The notes under the pieces: generated by a model
Databases searched by the model: none
Told to the model about the DNA's origin: nothing
Seen by the model: the letters and a program-made list of their open reading frames with translations, nothing else
Shown here: positions 1 through 8,132 of the stretch, one piece after another
How positions within the stretch are numbered: position 1 is the stretch's first letter
Layout of the letters: each line of letters starts with the position of its first letter
From: Vairimorpha apis BRL 01
Lineage: Eukaryota; Microsporidia; Nosematidae
Assembly: GCA_000447185.1 (NCBI GenBank)
Contig: KE647237.1
Coordinates: forward strand, 12,548 to 24,313
DNA: 11,766 nucleotides
Reading direction: 5' to 3'
Program-made: the position numbers and the translations under genes

Positions 1-88
1 AGTTTTACAGCTCAAAGATATCGGATATTTAAAAAGTAGTGATTTGGATGATTTTTATTCGAATCGACAGTTGAGAAACAGAAATTAA
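1..88 (+). CDS. 3' end of an unidentified protein-coding gene (partial)
   Basis: One frame is open from the window edge (first full codon at base 2) to a TAA at 86-88 and encodes 28 residues ending in NRQLRNRN. The stretch is clearly richer in G and C, and uses codons such as CAG, CTC, TCG and CGA, compared with the almost pure A/T sequence that follows, which is how coding DNA looks here. The stop overlaps an AATAAA at 87-92 (TAATAAA), the same arrangement seen at the end of the gene finishing at 4812. The tail is hydrophilic (SSDLDDFYS then an Arg/Asn-rich end) and I do not recognise the family. The gene is convergent with the RRM gene on the minus strand, 46 bases away. Too little is present to assign a role. 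Confidence 0.5.
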   Translation, partial: VLQLKDIGYLKSSDLDDFYSNRQLRNRN

Positions 89-92
89 TAAA
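87..92 (+). promoter_or_regulatory. AATAAA poly(A) signal overlapping the stop codon
   Basis: The stop TAA at 86-88 runs directly into AATAAA, giving TAATAAA. Very short 3' ends with overlapping signals are common in microsporidia. The motif is cheap in AT-rich DNA, so the weight comes from its exact overlap with a stop and its recurrence at 4810-4816. Confidence 0.35.
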
Positions 93-134
93 AATGTACA
101 ATAACATTTTAACTTTTTTTAAAATATATAACAT

Positions 135-379
135 TCAAAATTTATTTACTTTTTTCTGTACAATTAATTTTTTTTAAAAAATAGCATTTCGTTCAGTATT
201 TTAAAAGTTTTAAGCATTTCTTTTCTGCAATCAAAATGTATCCAACATTGACCTGGATAAGAATTTGACATTTTTATTTTAAAATGTTTTGATTCTCTTG
301 AAATAATTTTTGTTAATTCGTATATAAGATATTTGATTTTAATTTTGTAGTTTAAATTGTAGACGTGCAGAACATTCAT
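135..379 (-). CDS. U1A/U2B''-like single-RRM snRNP protein, one frameshift
   Basis: Start ATG is at 379-377, with a CCC run five bases upstream. The unbroken frame runs to 164 (71 residues). Residues follow the U1A/U2B'' type of RNA recognition motif: an RNP2-like strand LHVYNL at about 4-9, followed by NYKIK matching the conserved N-x-K-I-K of U1A, and an RNP1-like strand PGQCWIHF at about 43-50. There the Gln of U1A Gln54 is kept and Phe56 is replaced by Trp. The frame ends inside an eight-A run (168-175, plus-strand T's), just before the last beta strand. One more A would continue the protein as KKLIVQKKVNKF to a TGA at 137-135, supplying that strand (U1A: RIQYAK) and giving 81 residues, a complete RRM with nothing else. 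Expected role: binding a U1 or U2 snRNA hairpin in the spliceosome. U1A and U2B'' cannot be told apart here. The assignment rests on motif reading, not a search. Confidence 0.7.
141..146 (-). promoter_or_regulatory. AATAAA inside the last codons of the RRM gene
   Basis: On the minus strand the restored reading frame ends AAT AAA TTT TGA, so a poly(A)-type signal lies within the final codons, in line with the overlapping signals at 87-92 and 4811-4816. Weak on its own because of the base composition. Confidence 0.25.
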
Positions 380-384
380 CAAAA

Positions 385-387
385 GGG
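385..387 (-). promoter_or_regulatory. CCC start-proximal motif of the RRM gene
   Basis: On the minus strand CCC lies five bases upstream of the ATG at 379 in an otherwise A/T-only leader. This matches the CCC-like motif known just upstream of microsporidian start codons, and it supports the ATG at 379 as the true start. Confidence 0.55.
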
Positions 388-724
388 AAATAAATAAAAG
401 TAAAATAAAAAAACAACATTTTTAATTTTTTATTTGTATAAAAAATATAATACATATAAAATAGTATTTAAAGATTTATTTTTGAAATTATGTATCGTAA
501 AAAAATTTTATAATTAATATGTTATTTTTGATAAAAAAAATAAATTTATAAAATAAATAAAATTTAATTATTGAAAATTTATTATACAAAAATAAATTAA
601 AATTACAAAATATGATTTTAAAATAATATAAATTTTTAAAAATTTATAAAATAAAATTAAAAATTTAGGCGAACCATAACAAAGATAAATTAAAAATTAA
701 ATAAAAAAAATACAATTAATTTAA

Positions 725-811
725 GCATGTTGTAAGCAGACCTAAAATAGTCTGTCTCAGGTTAGGTTTGAGATCAGAAACTCATGTGTTGATTTGAAAC
801 GATCAATACAA
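725..811 (+). ncRNA. Candidate structured RNA with tRNA-like cloverleaf topology
   Basis: About 37% of these 87 bases are G or C (32 of 87), against roughly 10% in the flanks, yet no start codon and no convincing protein is present. The sequence can fold into four nested five-base-pair helices: 730-734 with 807-811 (closing), 737-741 with 750-754, 755-759 with 769-773, and 789-793 with 802-806. Two bases separate the closing stem from the first arm, the second arm abuts the first, 15 bases stand in the variable position, and the last arm abuts the closing strand. That is the layout of a long-variable-arm tRNA. A G-T pair at 760/768 would give a seven-base loop with TAG in the anticodon position after T. 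However, the D-loop GG and the TTCGA of the T-loop are missing, so it is not a normal tRNA. Alternatives are a decayed tRNA, a four-way-junction snRNA, or a small H/ACA-type RNA (AGATCA at 771-776, ACA at 808-810). Confidence 0.3.
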
Positions 812-1402
812 TTTATTTATAAAAAGAAAACCATTTTTAACAATATGTTTTGTTAAAACGAGAATAACAATGTAAATTATTATAATAAATTTTTTTTAAA
901 TATTTAATCATTTTCAGCTTAAATTTTAATATACAAAACAAATGATTTACTTTTTAAAACATTTAATATAAATTTGATTATAACATTATTATAAACTCAC
1001 AATATGTATTATTTTTATTTTTTAAATATTAATTTTATATTTACTTAATAGTTAACAAATGATTATTATTAGAATCATAAGCTAAATAGAAATGAAAAAT
1101 ATAATATTTTTTAATATATTTAATTTTTCTAAACAAAAACACAACTTTATATAAATATAATAATAATTATTTTTTAACTATAAAAATACATTTTCATATT
1201 TTTTTATAGTTTAATATAAATCTTAATTAAATAAAAATTCTTATATTAATTTTACAAAATTTTTTTGTTAATTAATGTTAGATAAAAATTTTCAATTACA
1301 ATATTTTATTAATCAAAATATATTTTTATATTAAACTTTTTACAAAGTAAAAAAAGATTTTATATTATTAAATACTCAAAATATTAAATATCTTAATATA
1401 TG

Positions 1403-1406
1403 CCCC
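1403..1406 (+). promoter_or_regulatory. CCCC start-proximal motif
   Basis: A run of four C's stands one base before the ATG at 1408 in a leader that is otherwise A/T apart from one G and scattered C's. It is the strongest copy of the CCC-like motif in the window and decides the start of the downstream gene. Confidence 0.6.
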
Positions 1407-1407
1407 A

Positions 1408-2001
1408 ATGAAGTTATTTATAAAAAAAAGCTTAGTTTGTGTACTTAAATCTCTTATAAAAAAGTTATTTTTTTTATACACATCAAATAACTTATCTTTT
1501 TATATAAAAGGTACACTTGTAAAAGATAGTCTTTTAAGTCAAACATCTGTGGCGAATAATAATGAATTGTGTTTTTATAAAAACATTGATTTAGGACAAA
1601 ATACTATGTATTGTATTGATATAAATGATTATTTACCTAGAGAAAGACAAAATAAAGATGTTTATATAAATAAAATATATACTTTTATGGGAAGTTTTAT
1701 GTTTCAAAAAATATCAGAATGTATTAACGTAAAATATAAAAAATTAGAGTTTACTTTCTTATATAAGAAAAGAAAAATGGCTAAAATCATTTGTAGAATA
1801 AAAAAAAATGTTTTATATTGTAATCGTGATATACAAAAAAATTTAGATGGTTTTTCGAATGAAAAAATTATGGAAAATAATTTTAAAAATAAAGATACAA
1901 TTATAAACATAGTAAGTGATACAACAGTAAAATCTACCCCATCAATCGATTTATTTAATGATATTTCATTATTTGAATGTTTAGAAAATACTTTATCATG
2001 A
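1408..2001 (+). CDS. Unknown 197-residue protein with basic, amphipathic N-terminus
   Basis: I do not recognise a family. The frame is intact from an ATG directly behind CCCC to a TGA at 1999-2001. The first about 25 residues alternate Lys with Leu, Ile, Val and Phe (MKLFIKKSL, then KSLIKKLFFLY) and could form an amphipathic helix or a poor signal sequence; no clean hydrophobic core is present. The middle (about 30-140) is mixed, with seven Cys spread over the whole chain and a strongly basic patch KYKKLEF...YKKRKMAK around 108-124. The C-terminal third is polar and Asn/Asp/Ser-rich. No transmembrane helix stands out. It is the only + strand gene besides the kinase without an evident frame break. 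It precedes another orphan gene at 3175 whose N-terminus is also Lys-plus-hydrophobic, but the two show no obvious alignment. Possibly a lineage-specific protein. Confidence 0.7.
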   Translation: MKLFIKKSLVCVLKSLIKKLFFLYTSNNLSFYIKGTLVKDSLLSQTSVANNNELCFYKNIDLGQNTMYCIDINDYLPRERQNKDVYINKIYTFMGSFMFQKISECINVKYKKLEFTFLYKKRKMAKIICRIKKNVLYCNRDIQKNLDGFSNEKIMENNFKNKDTIINIVSDTTVKSTPSIDLFNDISLFECLENTLS

Positions 2002-3174
2002 TTTAAAATTTTTAACGTTTTATATTTTAAAATGTTAAAAAAATTTATATTAAAAATTTAAATTATTAAAATATATTTATTTATAATTATATATATATAA
2101 ATTTATAAAATAAGTATCATTAATTGTAATTGAAAAAATATTAATAATTTTTATAATTATAAAAAAATAAATTTTACTTAGTCTTAACAAACTACATTAA
2201 ATATTTTAAAAATTTCGTATTTATTTTACAAAAACATAAAATTTATATAAGGCTATATAGTCTAATTTTTTATACTCCTTGTATTATAATAAATTTAATA
2301 TTATTAATTTAACTAAAAAAATATAGTTTTATTAAATTGTTTTTGTCTTTTTTATTATTTATTAAAACTTATAATTTACAAAAGTAAAAATTTAACAAAT
2401 TATAATTTTTTTGTACTTAGATCAAGTAAATTATAAATATTATTTAAAAATGTAAAGAAACATTAAATATAAAATAATGATTTTTAATTATGTTGATTAA
2501 ATTTTTTTATATTTTGATGTTTAATGTATGATTTATCTATTTAAATAAAACTATTTAATTTAACTTAATTTATTTATATTGTTAACGAATATTTTTATTT
2601 AAAATTTTTTTTTAAAATTATAAAAATTAATTGTATTTTTACTAAGAATCTATAAATATTTATTAAAAATAAAAAAATTATTAACTTTATTTTTATACAT
2701 AATAATTTTGTCTTAGTTATTAATTCTTTATAATTATACAATAATGTATTATTTACAAATTCCAAAAAATTAATATGTGTTTGTGTAAAGATTTATTATC
2801 AAAAAATTTATTATAATATATAAGATATTGTTTTTAGAAATAGCATCGAAAAAAATATATAAATAAATTGTATTTAATGTATTATATTTAATAACATATG
2901 TTGATTAATCAATACGTAATAAAATTTACAATTTTTAATTTTTATTTAATTAATAAATTTTTTTTAATATAATAAGATTTAAAATGTATAAATAATTTTT
3001 TTTAATGGTTCAGTTGAATGTAATTGTTTTTTAGTTATATTTATGCACAAAATTTTTAAAAAATTTCGTATCAATTTCTTTGACATTTTATTAATCAATG
3101 CTTTTTTTATATTGCAAAAAAATATTTTTAAATTAATATAAGAATATAAATGAACAAAATTTTATATTCCCTAA
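2002..3174. other. AT-rich spacer, no gene seen
   Basis: Both strands are densely closed by stops and nearly devoid of G and C. A few short GC-containing words occur (near 2251-2262 and 2901-2912) but form nothing I can name. No RNA gene motif was found. The start-proximal CCC of the next gene lies at its right end. Confidence 0.65.
3169..3171 (+). promoter_or_regulatory. CCC start-proximal motif
   Basis: CCC ends three bases before the ATG at 3175. No G and only two other C's occur in the 30 bases around it, so it stands out and supports this start. Confidence 0.55.
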
Positions 3175-4812
3175 ATGTTAAAAAAGTTTTTATTATACTT
3201 TATCTTGCCTAAATTGGTTTTATTAGGAACTGAAGATTTTTTTTATAGATTTGAATCTAATATATCTAAAAAAGGAGAATTAAATTATAGTACAACATCA
3301 TCAAACAATTCTCAAAATAATACGATTGAAAAAAATCATAGCATCAATGATATTAATCAAATTTATCAAAACAACATTTCTAAAATTAATTTAGAAGAAA
3401 CTTGTACTATGATTAATCGTGATAATAATTTTCAAACAAATTTTTATAATGATATTGATTATTGTTCTAACAAATTTTCTGATCAATTAAATTATAATTT
3501 AAATTACATTAATAATAATGATTTTATTTTTCAACATTGTTCATCTATGTCTACATATTCTTTTTCTTTAACGGATACAGATTCATCAAATCGTGAAAAT
3601 ATGGATTGTACATTTTATAAAACAAATGAAATATGTTCTACATATAAGCAATCAAATAACCAAAATAATTATTGTATAAGTGAAAATTATTTATCGTCAA
3701 TTTCATTTGAAGATCTTATACCAGATATTGAAGAAACATATGAAGATAATGAGAACAAGGTAGATAAAAATTTTAAATGGAATCAAGATTGTAATTTTGA
3801 TATTCAAAAATCAAGCAATAATGATATTAATGAAAAAGAAAATACAGAAAATTGTTTTTTAAAAAATATACCAAGTAATTTATATGAGAAAATAGATGGA
3901 GAAGATTTTTTTAATTCAAAAAAAATATTGAATCAATAAATCAATTTTCTTCAAATTCAATAAAAATAAATAATAATAGTATTAAATATTATAACATAAA
4001 TAAAGAAGTTAACTGCGAAAATGTCTTAAATAATGAATATAATGGAATATGTGACATGAATAACGATAAAAATTGTTTTATTAACAAAAAACTTTATTTA
4101 CAAGAAAATGATAAATTACAAAATAAAATAATTGTTCCGGAGTTTGAAGAAATATCTAAATGTGTGGATGAAATGATAAGTGATCAGGATTTTTTTGAGA
4201 TTTCTGAATTTTTACAAGAACAAGAACTTATTGAACCTATTTTATACGAAAAAACAAATATGAGTGATTTACAAGTTTGTAACAAAGAAATAATAAACCA
4301 TATACATAAGTTAAGTACTGAGAAATACAACTATAACAATGATGATGTATTATTTTTAAATGAAAATAAAATAGAAAAAGAAATTATTGAAGATTCATTT
4401 CAATCTAATTTAATATATAAAATTATCGATGATTTATTAAATAAAGATCAAAATTTAAAAAAAATTGTTGAAAAAGAGCTCAAAAAATTACAAATCAACG
4501 AAGAAAAAAAAATAATAAAATATATAAGTGTACTTCATTATCGTTAAAATCAATTAAAACATTGAATGATTTAAAAGATAAAAAAAGCCAAAAAGAGTGT
4601 TTTCATTAAAAAATAATTTTCGTCCCTATCAAAAAAAATTTGAAAAAGATTTTAGTAAATATGAAAATATATCTAACAACAAAGATAAAAAAATTGAAAT
4701 ATACGAAATAAGCTCAGATGATATGATTGAAATTTCATCAGATGAAAACGTTGATCTTTGTAAGGATGACGATGATGTAATTTTTGTAGAAAAAAAAAAG
4801 AACGATAATTAA
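3175..4812 (+). CDS. Asn-rich acidic orphan protein, about 546 residues, three frameshifts
   Basis: Three successive frames, ending at 3939, 4547 and 4812, behave as one gene. Each break sits in an A run (3918-3925, A8; 4504-4512, A9; 4580-4586, A7). One more A in each joins them into a single frame, and the intervening sequence (for example 3939-4055) is open in the joined frame. The N-terminus MLKKFLLYFILPKLVLLG looks like a signal peptide or anchor. The first 254 residues contain 46 Asn (18%) with Ser, Asp and Glu and look disordered. The middle (about 290-455) is acidic with probable helices (EFEEISKCVDEMI, IIDDLLNK, then Lys-rich KELKKLQINEEKK). The end has an EIYEISSDDMIEISSDE stretch followed by DDDDVIFVEKKK, three hydrophobic clusters beside acids that resemble SUMO-interacting motifs. 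I recognise no family. If the signal peptide is real the protein is secreted; if the tail motifs act, a nuclear setting is more natural. Confidence 0.65.
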
Positions 4813-4816
4813 TAAA
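4811..4816 (+). promoter_or_regulatory. AATAAA poly(A) signal overlapping the stop codon
   Basis: The TAA at 4810-4812 continues into AATAAA (TAATAAA), exactly as at 86-92. This supports 4812 as the true end of the three-piece gene rather than the stops at 3939 or 4547. Confidence 0.4.
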
Positions 4817-5932
4817 ATTTAATTCAAATTTTTATTTGAAAAATGATTAATATTTATATATTTTATGACTTTGTAAATATTACAAATATTTTTTTGTATC
4901 ATTTAAACCTTAACAATAATATTTATTTAATAATTTTAAAAGGTTAAGAATATATGACTTACAAATTAAAATAAATATCTTCATTTTGATAATTTTAATC
5001 ATTATCATACTAATTTAAATTTTTGTTAGATTTTTAACTTCTCTTAAAATTTATTTTTTTATCCAAAGAAAAATTGTTTTTGTTTCTATATTATTAAATG
5101 CAAGAAAAATAGGATATTATTAATAATTAAAATTTATATTAAAAATGAATTTGATTACATTGTTATAGTATGTAAAAAATTTTTAAACATTTAAAAATTA
5201 AAAAATTAATATTTTTAAACATTTTATATTATAATATATTTGTAAGTTATTTTAAATATGTATTAAATGTACTATAAAAAATTTAATAAAAACTTTAAAT
5301 TTTTCTGCTAAATAATTTATTGTTGCTTCATTATTAATTTAGAAAGAATGTGTATTGTACCTAATAAAAATAAACAATTTATTCTCATAGATATATTTTA
5401 TAAAATAATTTTTTATTTTATAAAAAACATTATATTTCATATAAAACACTGATTAAATAAAAAAATCTAAAATAAAGTTTTTTTTAACTATTAATATAAA
5501 TTTTTTTAAAATAATTAAATTAAGATTAATTGAATTTAATCACATCAAAATATTTTATAAAAAATCTTTTTTAAAATAATAATATAGTTAAGTAATAAAT
5601 AAAAAATTTAAATTTTTTAATTAAAATTTCTTTAAACGATCCATTAAGTTAAAAATTACTTAAACAATACTTGCACTGATTTTATTTTAGGTATTGATAA
5701 ATATTAATTGATAAACGTTTAAATATTATTTTAAAGATTACTTAAATATTTGGTTTAAATATTTAAATCAATTTTCTAATATAAATTTAATTTAAAAAGT
5801 TTTAAAGATTGAAGCATGTGTTAAAAACATTTTTAAAAATTATAAACCTATCATTTTTTTAGAATCATATTTTAAACTAGTTTCATAATTATTTTTTTAT
5901 AATCATTAATATGTTACGAAAAAACAAAAACG
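4813..5932. other. AT-rich spacer, no gene seen
   Basis: No coding frame or recognisable RNA. An inverted repeat at 4870-4886 (seven-base arms TTTGTAA/TTACAAA, three-base loop) lies about 57 bases after the upstream gene, but such repeats are expected by chance at this composition. The spacer must hold the kinase promoter; nothing specific is visible, and the kinase start lacks a CCC motif. Confidence 0.65.
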
Positions 5933-6670
5933 ATGTATAATTTAATATATTTAACTAGGGGATCATTTGGTGAAATTTATATAGCATACGAACCAATTCT
6001 TAATGAAAAATTTATAATAAAAATAACAAAACATTCATCAATATTTAAAGAAGCTTTAATACACTCAAAACTTCAGCATAAAAATATAGTAAAATTGTAT
6101 AATTATAATTTTATTCACGAAAAATATGCTTTATTAAAAATGGAATACTGTAATTATTTATCATTATCTGATATAATTAATTGTGGTGAAAATTTAAATG
6201 AAGATAATATTATAAAAATTATTTTGCAATTAATAGATGTTGTAGAATATCTTCAGAATTTGTCAATTATGCACGGTGATATTAAACCAGAAAATATTTT
6301 AGTAAACACTGATTTTCAAATAAAATTGTGTGATTTTGGAGCATCACAATTTATTCTTAAAAATGAATATTTAGATATTTTTTCTGGTTCTGAAAAATTT
6401 GCTCCACCTGAAATATTAAAAGGTATACCATATAATGGTTTTAAAGTTGATATTTGGTCTGTAGGTATTATTTTATATATTTTATATTTTGGTAATTTTC
6501 CAAAAAGAAAGGATGATTTTTCTATTGTTTTAAATTATTTTGATTTTGAAAATAAATTCTTATACATTTTACTTAATGGAATGCTTGATTTAAATTTTGA
6601 AAATAGATATAACATTTTATTTATAAAAGAGTCAGATTGGTATATAAATGCTTTTAGAAAAAAGGGATAA
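5933..6670 (+). CDS. Minimal Ser/Thr protein kinase, non-RD (HGD) type
   Basis: The 245 residues are a bare kinase domain. Visible motifs in order: Gly-rich loop RGSFGEIYIAY (9-19), beta-3 Lys30 in FIIKITK, helix-C Glu40, catalytic loop HGDIKPEN (114-121) with Asp116 and Asn121, DFG at 134-136, the APE position as PPE (158-160), DIWSVGIILY (173-182), and a late Arg in ENRYNI. All catalytic residues are present, so it should be active. HGD in place of HRD makes it a non-RD kinase that may not need activation-loop phosphorylation. The SGSEKFAPPEIL...PYNG segment resembles CAMK/AMPK-type kinases, but no subfamily is claimed. The ATG at 5933 is the first in frame and leaves only eight residues before the Gly loop; no CCC motif precedes it. 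The frame stops just after a six-A run (6658-6663); one more A would add about 29 residues to a TAA at 6754-6756, which is possible but unproven. Confidence 0.85.
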   Translation: MYNLIYLTRGSFGEIYIAYEPILNEKFIIKITKHSSIFKEALIHSKLQHKNIVKLYNYNFIHEKYALLKMEYCNYLSLSDIINCGENLNEDNIIKIILQLIDVVEYLQNLSIMHGDIKPENILVNTDFQIKLCDFGASQFILKNEYLDIFSGSEKFAPPEILKGIPYNGFKVDIWSVGIILYILYFGNFPKRKDDFSIVLNYFDFENKFLYILLNGMLDLNFENRYNILFIKESDWYINAFRKKG

Positions 6671-6741
6671 AATATATGATTGATATATTAACACATATTA
6701 AACAATTTATAATAAATATCTTTATATATATTGAGCATCAA

Positions 6742-6769
6742 GTAAGTAATTTTTAATTTTTTTTAACAG
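6742..6769 (+). other. Intron-like 28-mer downstream of the kinase
   Basis: A canonical GTAAGT at 6742-6747 is followed, after only A and T, by TTTTTAACAG ending at 6769. The branch-point-like TAAC directly abuts the AG, which is the form of the very short microsporidian introns. The element lies 71 bases beyond the kinase stop and would fall inside the alternative C-terminal extension (which it would finish as EHQKL). It could be a 3'-end or untranslated intron, or chance. Its position at a 3' end is unusual. Confidence 0.3.
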
Positions 6770-8127
6770 AAATTATAAATTAATCATCTTTACTAATTTA
6801 TTTTTTATATTAAAATTTAATAATAAAATATAAAGATATAGAAAGAATCAAAAATTTTCTTTGTTAATATGAATTTAAAAATAAAAAAATTAATATTATT
6901 TAGTTTTTTCTAATAATTTAACAAATTATAAACTATTATCATTAAATTTATATATTTAGATTATTAAAAAAAGAATTAATTTTTTAATTTAAAATTCTAT
7001 ATTTTTTATTACAAAATTTAAATGTAGATTTTTATTGAATAAAATTAAGCACATTTTTATGTTAGTTCAAAAGTTTTTAATATTTAAATAAAAATAAAAT
7101 TTTCATATAAAAAGTATAATGTTATTACACTTTTTTAAATGAAAATTATTAAATTAATCGATAAATTTTATTTTTACACAACAATATACAATAAAATTAT
7201 TTGTTTTGTTTTTTAGTTTAAAAAAATGTAAAATTATTTTTTTTATATATTTAAACATTATAGACTAGACCCTTTATTTTAATTAGTATTACTAATAACA
7301 TTTAAAATTTAAATTTAAGCTATCAATAATTATTTTAAAGTAATTTTAAAAAACAATTTTTTTGATTTTTTAGTTTTAAAAAAAGGAGAAAATATAATTG
7401 TTATTATTTAATTATATGTAATTAGAATATATATATATAATTATTATGTAATATGTGAATTAGAAAATAAATGGGTTTGTTTATTAAAAAATAGAAAATT
7501 AAATCATATGAAATTAAACATAAAAAAAATTTATTTTAATAGTTAAATAAAATAAAAAATGTTTTTATTACTAATAACAATTTTAAAGTAAATAAAAAAA
7601 TCAAAGTTTATTGAATATTAAAATATTTTAACAAAAACTTTCAAAATAAACTTATTATTTTTAAATTGTAATTTTAAATTATACACAAATCTTCATTTAT
7701 TATGTTATCTATCGATCATAATTATTATTGAAATAAATGATTTTTTTTATTAAATGTCAATTAAAATATTTTAATGAAATTATTTAAGTTTTTATCAAAT
7801 TTGGTTAACAAATATTATAAAATATGTTTTAATTGATATTATTGGGGAAATTATTTTTAGTTAAATTTTACATAACAAAATTCAAATACTTTTTATTAAT
7901 AATAATATAGTTTTTAATTTAATCTATTAATTATAAATATTTGGCTAATAATGCTAGTATAAAAGTCTTTTTTGATGATAAATAATATTTAAATTTGTTT
8001 TTTTAGTAAAATTCTCTAAAATAAAATTGTCCTATAAAATTCTTTAAAAAATAACTAACAAACAAACTTTGTGACTCCTTTAAAACATCCAATTAATAAA
8101 TATAGAAAATATATAAATTTTTTTTTT

Positions 8128-8130
8128 CGG
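8128..8130 (+). promoter_or_regulatory. Weak CGG start-proximal motif
   Basis: CGG two bases before the ATG at 8133 interrupts a long T run. It may be a degenerate GGG-type version of the microsporidian start motif; the evidence is thin. Confidence 0.25.
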
Positions 8131-8132
8131 AT

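Larger units (their letters stand above)
380..1407. other. AT-only spacer with one GC-rich island
   Basis: No reading frame of useful length occurs on either strand. The sequence is almost entirely A and T except for 661-850, whose core at 725-811 is annotated separately as a possible structured RNA. The RRM gene (minus) and the gene at 1408 (plus) diverge from this spacer, so both promoters should lie in it. Confidence 0.7.
6671..8132. other. AT-rich spacer, no gene seen
   Basis: Apart from the intron-like element at 6742-6769, I see no gene on either strand. Slightly GC-richer words occur near 7262-7275 and 7940-7960 without recognisable structure. It is the longest gene-free stretch in the window (about 1.46 kb) and leads into the UGPase start. 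Confidence 0.65.

Noticed and set aside
1704..1910. Minus-strand open frame of 68 codons
   Set aside because: It lies inside the 1408-2001 gene, is a Phe/Leu-rich mirror of its A-rich coding strand, and has no start motif.
2901..2912. Perfect 12-base palindrome TTGATTAATCAA
   Set aside because: Palindromes of this size are expected many times by chance in DNA of this composition.
4870..4886. Inverted repeat TTTGTAA/TTACAAA as a terminator
   Set aside because: Eukaryotic context, A/T-only arms, and chance expectation is high.
5911..5932. Alternative kinase start at ATG 5911
   Set aside because: It is out of frame and would need an A removed, opposite to the other A-run breaks. The in-frame ATG at 5933 already precedes the Gly loop.
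7287..7579. Direct repeat of a 14-mer at 7287 and 7566
   Set aside because: A/T-only words of 14 bases recur often by chance here, and the flanks do not match.
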